NCBI GenBank assembly: GCA_039000515.1
Contig: JBCFYV010000001.1
Location: 13,741,928 to 13,805,927, forward strand
DNA length: 64,000 nt
Direction: 5' to 3'
From: Timema cristinae
Taxonomy: Eukaryota; Arthropoda; Insecta; Phasmatodea; Timematidae
Shown here: piece by piece, positions 48,901 through 60,900 of the stretch
How positions within the stretch are numbered: position 1 is the stretch's first letter
How the letters are laid out: every line of letters begins with the position of its first letter
Position numbers and translations under genes: made by a program
Notes under the pieces: model-generated
Databases searched by the model: none
Seen by the model: the letters and a program-made list of their open reading frames with translations, nothing else
Told to the model about the DNA's origin: nothing

Positions 48901-51900
48901 TAAAGTTTGTGCCTTTTAAGACCTGCATTGGTCCGACCAGATTTTTAATCAATTCTACAGAATCTAATAAAAATTTTAAACCATGCGCGTGCAGTAGATA
49001 TTGCACAAAGCTTAAAACAGACAAACTTTTAATTTTATAGTTATAGATATTTTTGTTATAAAATGTCACAGATAATTTAGTTTTGTAACAAAACCTATAT
49101 TGCCTATAGCTTGTAATTTAATAATGTTCTTTGTCTTATGATTGGCAATAAAGGAGCGATGATGGAGCTAGTTCGGGATCTCACCACTGCCGTTGTAGTA
49201 GATGTCCCAGCCCAGCTGCTGGGCTGAGTGGTTGCCTGCATCTCTCCTCTCCCCTCCCTCCTCCATCCCTTCCAGCGAGTAGCTGTCGATAACAGCCCCG
49301 TTCTCCTGAGATGGCTCCCACCACACCTGGTAGGTGTCTCGCCCAATTGTTGGACCTTGGGTACACCAGGGGGGCTGGGCCGGTCTCCTGCATCACACAA
49401 TTACAAACAAAACAATCATCAATCTGTTTGGAGGTGATGGAACTTGCACTCATGCTGGTTACAAAGATATAAACATCTTTCCGACACAAATAAATTCCAC
49501 TGGCAAATGTCATTTTACATTAGGGATTACATATACCCTGCCCCTAGCTCTCTACTGCATCATGAAAACCTTTGCGCACTGCCATTCACATCAGCCCTGG
49601 ACATATTGTGGATCACCAAACACAATTGCAGATGATGTGTCATGATCAGGTGATGTGTTATGATCAGATTATGTATTATGATCAGGTGATGTGTTATGAT
49701 CAGGTGATGTCTTATAACCAGATTAGGTGCTGTGTTATGATATGATTATGTTATGATCAGGTGATGTTATGATCAAGTGATGTCTTATGAACAGATTATG
49801 TGTTATGATCAGATGGTGCAGTATTATGATCAGGTGATGTGTTATGATCAGATTGTGTATTATTATCATGTGATGTCTTATGAACAGATTATGTATTATG
49901 ATCAGATGGTGCAGTATTGTGATCAGGTGATGTGTTATGATAGGATTATTTATTATGATCAGGTGATGTGTTATGATCAGGTGGTGAAGTATATTATCAG
50001 ATGAGTTGTTATGGTCAGATTATTTATTATAATAAGATGGTGCAGTATAATGATTAGGTGATATGCCATAATCAGGTGATGTGTTATGATCAGATGATAT
50101 ATTATTATGATCACACTCTGTGTTGTTAAGATCAAATAAATCTGTTAGGAAAAGCCAAAAACTGACTCGGCAGTGATTCAATATTTCCTTCATGAAGAAA
50201 CAAGGATGTTATTTTATAGAATAAATGGTACGGAACTCCACACGGACTTTCTCGCTCTATTGTTTAAAAATGGAGATATTTACCCAAAACTCGTAATATA
50301 TATGAAACGAAATAATATACACTAGCAAATCCAAGAATAAATTGCACTATACTTATTTATGTACAACTTTTTTTTTGTAGTCCCGGTTTTAAATTTTATA
50401 ATTTTATTTTTAAAGTATTAGTGTCCTCATTTGTATGTTTGGACCAATAAAAAAGATCAATATTGGGTCCACAAGGGTCAACACTTCGTATTAAAATTTT
50501 CACTTCTGGTTACAATTTTCAACATTTTATTAGGTGTTGCAAATCATCATGCCATCACTTTGCTATTAAATTCCTCATTGATAAATTTTGACCAATAAAA
50601 AATGTAAATATTGACTATTGAGTTTAAAATGTAGATATATCATTGTTGTACAAATATTTCTCCTGAGAGGTTTAAGGAAAAACAACATACATTTTTTGAG
50701 AGACTTACTTATATTTATTTACTTTATGGCATTGGAGAATTATTGCGTTAAAACTTATGTAGTATCTTTTTACAACTAAAGCTCACAAAATTGTATTACT
50801 ATATTTGCCAATATCTCAGAAACTGTTGGTTATATAAAAATATATTTCATATAAAAGTTATTTTATTTTTAATAGTACTACAATTTTGCAATGAAAAGTT
50901 ATTTAATATCTCAAATAGTTGCGGAGATACGGAAGTTTCTGCTTCTGTAAAGTACCCTAAAAGTTATTTACATGGTAAAATGAAAATAGCTAGTTTATTT
51001 ATACTCTTAATCAATACCTAAGAACGAATTTTAATCAAAATCATTAGGGCCGATTTTGAGAAAATCGATTTTTTCTCTTTTCACCCTTTGTTTAAACTTA
51101 AAATTAAGAGTATTTTAATAGACATACAGACAGACGGCATTGCAAGGACCACTTTTTAAGGTTCGGGGGGTCATGAAATGTTGACATCCATCAACATTTC
51201 AAGTTAATTTTTTTTACGGTTGCAATACTTTACCTTTTGTGTTTGAAAAGCTAAAATATATATATATATATGTATGTATAGCTTGAAAGTTATTGGTTTT
51301 TTATAATATATTCTTCAAATAAAATATTTGTATTATAAATAGACCTACATATTTGAAATGATAAGTAATTTCATATTTCAAATAGTTTAGGAAATATTAT
51401 AAAAAAAAGATAATTTATGCATCAGACTGGAGGCCTTAAGGTAATTTTGCCGAAATATTGAGAGTAGCCATTTTGTTTAGAATATTCATAAATGTTTAGA
51501 AATGAAATTAAATCAAAATTGTAAAAGCCAATTTTGAGAAAATTGACTTTTTCTCTTTTTGCCCTTCAGTAAGCTACCCTTAATTTTGGGTTGGATATCC
51601 AATTCCAAAAAACCTCAGGGCAACCCTATGAAAACCCTATATATCAAGTTTTAGTCTTATCGGTAAAATAATTTAGGCTCTATTTGGAGGTACTGACAGA
51701 CAGACGAAAATTCAAAAAACACATTTTCAGATTCAGGGGGTCATGAAACATCGACATTAATCAAAATTTAGAGCTCAATTTTTTTTTACGATCACAATAC
51801 TTTCTCTACCTGTAAGTTAGCGAGCAAGTAAAAATTCAAAATTAATAATAAAGTGTATAAAAACTTAATGCCATTGTTATAAATGTGATCATTGTGACCG

Positions 51901-54900
51901 ACTTACCAAGCGTCTCGTAAGTGAATCGTCCATCCAAGGGCCAGACATACAGCTCTTGGAATGGGGCATACTCCATAGTCAGTCTGAATGTGTACTGAGT
52001 CTTGGGCCTGAGGTTCCTCATTAAGTAGTTCACCTCCCCAGTAGCGTCCTGCAGAGGAAGGTTCTGCCATTGGCCGCTGCCCATGTCGCACCACTGAATC
52101 TCACGCCTGTGCACAGCGATATAGACCTAGTTTAAAAACTTGCAGGTGGAGATGTCTTATGTTGAGGTTTAGACAGTTATTAAAGCTCTTAAATAAATTA
52201 ATTATTTAATTAATAGAAAATGTGTGAAATGTAATGATTGTAAGCAAGATAACAAGGTTGAACTATACCTGACAATGTTGCCATTGGGTGACAGAGACCC
52301 TAATATGTTGAGGCTGTAAGCAAGATAACAAGGTTGAAATTTACCTGACAACGCTGACATTGGGCGATGGAGACCAGGATATGTTGAGGCTGTAAGCTGT
52401 GGCATATAGCAGCAATATGTCATTGGGTTCAGGGAACATCTGAACCTGGACTTCTCCGCTGTCACTGGAGGTAGCACTGTTTGAGGAGTGGGCTCGCACC
52501 TTTCAAACACACACATCTCAATCACTACAAGGGTGCTACCAAGGGCGAGAACGCTGATGTGCTTCAGCCGTCTTTAGAGGACTTTGTATTTGAATTCAAG
52601 TGCAAATATCTTAGTATAGAGCGAGCGAGTCTGCCTCTTCAAATAATCAGGAGATCCGAGACTTATAAATTCATATGCTGGTATTTGAAAAACAAATTTT
52701 AATTCCTAATCGACATGTGTACAGTAAAGTTAACAAACTACCTTGGTTCAGGTAGCGCTATTCCTCAGTCTTTGTGACTATTTAAAAAAGCAACCTATTT
52801 AATAAAATACAAAAATTCAATTTGGTTGGCTACAAAATGGACTTTAGTGCTAAGAAGTGTTTGTCAAAGCTTTTTTTTTACTTTTTTATCACAGCGTCTT
52901 ATTACCTGTTCAGACTATACACATATATTATAATTACCCTAATAAGATAGGGATAAGAAAGGGAGCATTTTAGAGGTAATCTACCTGAATTTGCTTAGAA
53001 GGTGCATGGGAAACTATTTAGGAAAAACCACACTCAGTAAACTTGATCGGGGTTCAAACCTAGTCTTCACATCTTCAGTTATCTACAGTTTCTAGCAGAC
53101 CAGGAAAATCAGATTTAAGTCTAATCAAACCCTTTCCTCCATTTTGTTACGACTCACCAAGATAAAGTAAGTTTGTCCGGCCAGCAGACTCAGGCTGGCT
53201 GTCTGTATGGCGTCCGGGAAGGATGGTCCACTCACGATTTTCTCCCCCTTCCTGCGCTCCCCTCCTACCATCTCTTCACTGCGCCAGTGTACCTGCACGA
53301 GCATCAACACATGGCGTTCAAAATCAGTTGGCGCCTCGAACTATCTAATCAAACCAAAAGCTAAGGCTCACTGATATTCACTTGGCCTCTCAGGTCAAAG
53401 TAAGGCCACCCGTGCACTAGCCGCCAGGTCGGGGCGGTTCTGTCGCCATGGCCAACAGAGTGGATAGAGTTTTACAACTGTGACCAGCCGTTAAGAACAC
53501 GGGCGATGCATACGATGGCCGGCCAGCCATGCGGCAGTTGTTTACACAGAATGCAATGGGTGTGGCAGTCAACCACAGAGTGGCTAGTACAATCTGATCA
53601 ATCACTTGTTGGAACTCTGCTTGTGGTGAGGTACCACATAGCAGTTATTGCTCAGCGTTCATTGCGAGACTGACTGTACGCACTTTGATCGAGTATTTCT
53701 CTCTTGTACTTACAAACACTGCAAATTTTCCCAACAGCAATCTAGATTGAAGTGTGGCGCCCGCTTCAACATGGTTTCTCCTGTGGTCTGTTTGTTCCCG
53801 CTGTCCGGCCACCGGCTGGTGACTTTGCAACCCTAATAGCACAGGCTTGGCTCTACAGCTCTCGCCACCTCCTAACGCCCAGGTGATACTGTTACCATGG
53901 CCTGTTGGATCCCGGCTTATAAGCCTTTTAGAGGAGTGTGCTGCCATATGGGCATGATTGGAACCTAGTACCAGAGTCGAGTGCTAGTATTGGTCGTTGT
54001 GTGACCTACCGTTGACTAGGCGACAGCCAGCTTTACCAGCGTACAAGCCAGGTGAGCACACAACATCAAGAAGTTTCATACGGAGAGCGCAACACGTAGC
54101 CGAGGGCAGAATTAAAGTTTTAACTGTCGGTTAAGATTGGAGCATGTGATTTGAACTAAGGATAACGAGGGTATATTTTCCCAGACATCCTATGTTGTGA
54201 TTGGAGAGCTTCATTGTCACTATTTTATGCTGTGTTTAACTATATATACTGACAAATTATCACCAAATAAATATTTTCGGTACCAGTGCTAGTTTAGACT
54301 CATCTACCAACATCAACGTCATGTAAGCAGGAAACTTCGCGATTATCCCACTCTAATTTTCGTCGTTATTATGACCATATTGTTAGGATGGTTTGTTTCT
54401 GTTAAATTCAACTTTATCACTAGAATCTTTCCATCTAACCTTTCGAACTTGAGAAATTTATATAATGAATGATAAGGTGGTTTTTGAGTTTCTTCTGTAA
54501 TAATTAATTGACTTAGGTCTTCACTTTCTAGATGTTTACGATTTATTTTTAATATTTTAACACTGATATGCTTTTGATAATGTTGTTTCTGGGCTTCTCC
54601 CATTATATATTTTGCTAAGCCTTATTGATGTTTTTTGGGCTTATCCTATAATGAATTAGTTATGGGCTTAACCTTTTAAATGTTTATGATTTATTATTGA
54701 TACTTAAAAATGTCAATCTTTTTTGGTATTGTTGGTGTTGGGCTTCTCCAATGAAATGTTTTGTTAGTAATGTTTTTGGGCTTAACCCGCTTAAGTTTAT
54801 TATTTATTATTTATATTGAAATGTTTCAATGTTGTTGGCTATTGTTGTTTTGGGCTTCTCCCATTTAATGTTTTGCAAGTTAGTATTAAGTCTTTTGAGC

Positions 54901-57900
54901 TTCTCTCGTAATACATATATTAATTTTAGGCTTAACTTATAAATATTAAAGTGGGTTTGTGTATTGTTGTTTTGGGACTTCTCCCTGTAAATATCTTGTT
55001 TGGTGTTGTTTGTTTAAGAACTAAAATGATTGGTCAATATTTGATCATATTGTTGGGCGTTTCTTTAGTTATATTTTGCAGTCAAATTGACAACATGTCT
55101 GTCTTAAAGTTTTTGTTTTTGTTTGGAGAATGAATTATTTGAATGATGATATTTTTCTTGCTCTACATTAGAATTTGTGTTACCCTCCCTTTGGTATTGT
55201 TTGTGACCGACTCTAGATTAGGGTCGTAGTTACAAGGTAAGATAACATACTAATCATTGTTGTAGAGTGTGAGGTAACATTGTTCAAAGTTTGTGAGGAG
55301 TAAAACCTGACCAGTTGCACCACTGACAGTTTAAAAGATAAAATCAAAACAAGGACATTGGGTTTATTTTGTAGTGTTGGACCCACACTGTTCTTGTCAG
55401 GCAGCCCTTGTAAGGTTGGGGCACTAACCCTTAAGTATAGCCAAAATATGGTTCATGGATTCATCAGGGAAGGCGTTGTTATGTTGGTAACATGCTTTAC
55501 TAGGGTTACATGTAAGTCGATAAGCTTTCCATGTGTAACAATTGTTATGTGGTAGCAGAGCATGGCTGCTTAGCAAGGTTGCAGAATATGCTAACTGAGC
55601 ATTCCACGCTACAATTGATTGGATCTTGAGAGGCTCACCTGATAAGAGACTGTCTCATCGTTGAATTCTTGGGGAGGTAGCCAGCTCACCTCCACAATGG
55701 TAGGGTTTAGAACCACTGCTGTCACATTCCGGGGAGGTGATGGGGCTACAAGAAAAGATTAATACACTTTTAATGTGATTCATCAACCATCACTTCACAT
55801 AACTATACCAATAATTACTTTTCATGGTCGAAAAACACACCGAAATAAGGCTATTAACTGATATCTCTCTCAAGGGGTCATCCATAAACCACGTAACGCT
55901 TTGAAGAAAGGTGGGAGGGGTGAGCTCTAATGACATGTACATGGGGGGAGGGTGGGGTGCATCAAAGTGTTAAATAACATAGATATTATACTCAGATTCT
56001 AATGTTGGAAAATAATATTATTGTTCATGTTTTCACCTTTGACAAACATACTTATGGATAACTTCCGAATATCTGTGGCATTAAAAATGCAAGTTTAGCA
56101 CATTTTGCCTATCAATATTTTGAATGCGCTTAGGGGGCATTGTCTCCCCGAGACTAGGAACGACAAGCACATTCGAAAAAAACATATTTTCATGCAAATG
56201 ACAGTGAAATGCTTATACTCGGGGCACTTGTTTGGACTTGCCCAATCTACTGACCCCCCTCATGTGCTTTTAGTTGGATAGAGGCTGTCTGTCAAAGCGG
56301 CCTTAATTTATAAGTATAGTTGAGTTTGAGTATAATTTAGATTCCTACTGTACATTATTTTACATTTTTTGTGAAAAATTTCGCTTGTGTTTGTATGAAT
56401 ACAAAAATAATTTCTTCAAAAAGAGGAGACTCGTTCATTGCTTGGGTATAAAAAGCGATATCCAGAAAAAAAGAATGGAAGATTTTCAAAAAGATGTTGT
56501 AGTGAAATGGAATGAAGAAAAAATACATAATTTATCTCAAGGCAAGTTTGAAGAGTCCCTCAATATTGTTATTTCTTCGTACGAGCAGTATGCTTTGAAA
56601 AGTAAAGTTTCAAATATCATTCATTATTTTCAAAAGGTGGATGTATTTAAGCCTACGTTCTCCCTTCTGATAAATCTGTGTGCGAATGTATTTAAATGCA
56701 ACATGCAACAACACCTGCTATGTTGGCTGCATGGTCTAAGTTGTCATTCTCTCAGTAGACTAGATGGCCAAAGACGAGATGGGATTCGAGTACCATTCAG
56801 CTCTAGTGAGGGTTGCTTTTCCTAAATGGTTTCCCGCCATGAAAATGCTGCTAGATTTTCTTTAAAATTCTACCTTTTTAGTATACATTTTTTAATGTGG
56901 TTTAGCCAAATTGTATTTATTCTAGTTATCTTTCATTATTTTTTCTTAATGTTGTAGGAATAAGGAAGGTAGAATTTTGGACGTGACATGGAGAGAGAGT
57001 ATAAGACATCTTTTAGCACCACAAAACTTTTCTTTGAAATAATGACATTCACGCTTGGTGAGAAAATGTCCTTAACACAGGTTAGGGGGAAGGAGGGGTT
57101 AGGGTAAATGCCCACATAGTGTTACATGGAGGGAGTAGGGCTAAAAAGGCAAGGAAAATAGCACTATGTGGTTTGTGGATGACCCTCAAGTATTCTTATT
57201 GGCGCATCAATGCATTGACTGCTGCCAACCTACACTATATGTCAACTTTATCTAAGACATCAAGAAAAGTGGGTTCTTAGGACAATGCACAATAAGTTAC
57301 CTTTACAAAATATTAAAAATCCCACAGTTGAAAATCTACATCTTTTGTGCCGTGACGAGGGTTTCCCCTTCGTCCCCTCAGTTTGCAGTCAAGCATTTTG
57401 GGGTACACTTAAACTTGCCAGCTCTTAGATCTATCTGTACAACAGGTGTAAACAGTACAGGGTGTATTATATAGCCAAGCTAATATATCTGTTAGTTACA
57501 GTTATAGCTGCATCTAAAAATCATAATCTTTAAATTGAAAAATAACAAACTTGGGATCAAACCCGGTACTTTTGGATTAGTAGGCAATGCTCTAACCACT
57601 TAGCTATCCAGGAGTTTTCCCGTGTCCAGGGTAGTTCTTAACTCATATTTTAAGGCTGCGTCTGTGATGGACGTGAGTAAGTCATCAGCTACATACAAGT
57701 GAACAGCTAAGATCGCGAGCTATCAGATAAAGCAGCCATCTTGGAGTTGGTAAGGTTTTGTGTTGCCAGTAGTAAATGTCGAGGGGATACAGTAGACAAG
57801 TGTTCATGCAACAAGAGTCCTAAACAATGCTTACCTCCTGGTGCTGTCCGCAGAATCACAGCTGGTCCTACGACGGGGGATATTCGCTCAAGGTCGCTGT

Positions 57901-60900
57901 AGTAGTTCCTTAAGGCCACACGAAAAACGTATCTATGGAAGGGTTTTAATCCTGTGACCTCGAAGGTGGAGCTGTAGGTCACCTGGGGACAAATACATGG
58001 ACACTGCTTTAAGGGGGCTCAGTGTCCACTTTCTAAACACAGGACAAACTAACACTAACAAGGCCATTACACTTAGCAAGCTTATAGTCAGGTAACAACA
58101 TGTCTCGCCTGAGAGTAGACCTGTATTTGATCTCCCTTTCCACTAAGTTATGGGAATAGTTTAATAATGTCTGAAAACTACAAGCATAATAACAAACATC
58201 AAGTTGATTTTGTTTGAATTATTTCTTATCTGGGTTACTTAACTATTTTGTTACGAATAAGTACTTATAATTTTATTGTTTAAATAGTTTTAAGATAGCT
58301 CTTTAGTCCTCCAGAACATTGATTTACAGAATGTTGCAGCACCTGTTTAGGTAAAGAAAGACACTTGTAAAAATGTTAGTACAATGTACGAAAAACTGGG
58401 GTTCTTTGTTCAAATTGCTGGCATGTTGATGTTCAAATATTGTTCAGCTTTGTTCATTGGTTAAGATTGTTCAGTTTTTCTGAGATACTTCTACTGCACT
58501 TTCAATGTAGAGTCAGTTGGAGCTTCAGTGATTCAGAGCTGATTGTGTGGTCTCAATCACCAATAACCCCTCTTCCCCCTGAATCTCTAAGAGACTATGA
58601 TAGGAACTATATCATGGCCTCACCATGCTGACACACTCGTGCAGACTGCTCCCACAATCCCAACCACCGGCCGGCCCGTAGTACACCGTGTACTCTATCG
58701 TCGCCATGGAAACATCTCCGCACTCGCGCTCACGTCTGGGCTGAGGCAGACTCAGGTGATAGACTGGGCCGAACGGGCGTGAAGAGTGGGCGCTGCTTCA
58801 GGGTCCTGGGGCCACAGACACTTGCGCACTGAAACAGGCAACAGTACAAGTGTGTCGGTGACAATAGGGGTTCAAATTCTGAGGCGAGAGGGGGAAAATT
58901 TTCCATTTTGGAAATTTTACCAGAAAATTCTCACCCTTTTTTTCCGGCAAATTTTCTATTATTTTATTCTAGAAATAATATTTTCACGTCATTTAAACTA
59001 TCCCGAGGACGTTAACACCAGAAATATTATCAAATGATTTAAAATAAAGCAACAGCAGTGACTACAGTTCTCTTCTCACATTCATGAACAGCGCTTGGTG
59101 GTTGAATGTGTCACTAACATAGGGTCAGGTATGTTAGTACTTCAATATTATATTCACCTTGTCTAGTGGCCGAATGATCTAAGGCAGTACTGTCCAACCT
59201 TTTTATGTGTTGGGGCGCATCTAACTCATAGCTGAGGGCACATTGTGAATATTGCCACAACAACAACAACATCATCACTATCACCATCATCATAATGGGA
59301 AAGTTAAATTACTGAATGTTTTATTTCTTAAGAAATATAATATACCTACTTAAATAATTAGTGTGAAAGTTAACAATGCATGTTTTCTGTAATATGGTGT
59401 GTAGCTGGAACATACTGCTGCTCAAGATGTGAGTTGGTCAGGCATGATCAATTTTTATTCTTGATTATGTTCATAGATGAAAACAAGACTTTGCATTGAT
59501 ATGTCGAACCAGAGCACGGATATATTTTCAGAGCAATGCAACAACAGGATATTTATTTCTCTCCATCAAAGCCCGGAGATTTCTCCATGTGGCATAGGAG
59601 GATTTCAAAGTTATGTCTTCTTGAAGAGTTAAAATTTCTTATTCTACTTCTTCAGGATTATACTTTCCAAAGAACACCCTACTTCCAAATTCATTAACAT
59701 TAACAGGAACAAATGGATTATTGATAAATATCAATAAAAAACATCAAAGTTTTAAAGTGAGAAAGAGAAGTCCTGTTTAAATGTTCAATCCATAGTTTTA
59801 CTTTCTTTTGAAAAGCATTTACTGCACTTATCATGCCAGAGCTATCACGATCTTTCATTTGAAATTTGTGATTTAACTTGTTTAATTTGGAGGTGATATC
59901 TACCAAGAAAGTTAAATCTAGTAGCCATGATATGTCATCAAGTTCCTCGTAATATTGCCCAGGATGTGATTTTAAAAATTCCCTGATCTCATCAAGAAGA
60001 CTGCAGAATTGTTCAATTGTTTCCCCCCCCCCCCCCCCTACTAAGCCACCTTATTTATGCATAGAGAATTAATTTCCATGTTCGGCATCAGACATATTCA
60101 AAAGACTCTTTTAACAAGCGAAGACGAGTGGAAGATGATCTAATATATTTCACAACACGTGTTACTATTTTCATGATGTGCTCAAACTTCAGCACCTTGG
60201 CGCATAAAACATACTGGTGGATAATACAATGATAAGGAATAAATATTGAGAATGACTCATCCTTATCACTAAAATCAAGAAAACCATTGTTTTTACCAGT
60301 CATAGTAGGTGCCCTATCAGTTGTAATAGCAACAAGTTTTAGAAATCGGTATGTTACTCCCCTTCACAAATATAAGTAATACACTAAATGTCTTCTCCCC
60401 TAGTGCGTCCATTAAGAGGAATTAGATTAAACTCTTCCTTTACCTTAAAATGGGCAAAAACCATTCTAATAAACATACACAACTGCACAACATCCGACAT
60501 GTTTGTACTTTCATCAAACTGAAGTGGGAAAATATTCACACGATTGCAAATCATGATGTACCAGGGATTCCAAATTATTATAAATTTGTTCAACTCGTCT
60601 AGCGACAGTTTGGTGAGACAATTGAATGCTTTTTATGGAAGACATAAGTTCAGATTTATCTTTGTGACCATCAAACTGTTATTCGGCGGCACTAATCATT
60701 GTTTCTTTAACAACTTCCCTCCCTGTCAATGAAAGGTTTCTTTCTCTTAGCTAACACATGGCAATTTTTGTAAGAATCTATTGTCACGTTACTTGATTGC
60801 CAAACAGGCTTTATAAACACACTTTGTTGCAAAGTTAATTTAGATTTGAGAAACTTCACTTTATGCTTTCATAGTACAGAAGTTACAGGAAATTCACTAT

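Noticed and set aside
49777..50004. Tyrosine-rich open frame
   Set aside because: It is a periodic translation of an 18-bp-core minisatellite, with no flanking gene structure.
52262..52345. Frame-disrupting assembly duplication at the exon end
   Set aside because: The two copies have diverged by many substitutions, so this is a real old duplication and not a stutter of the assembly.
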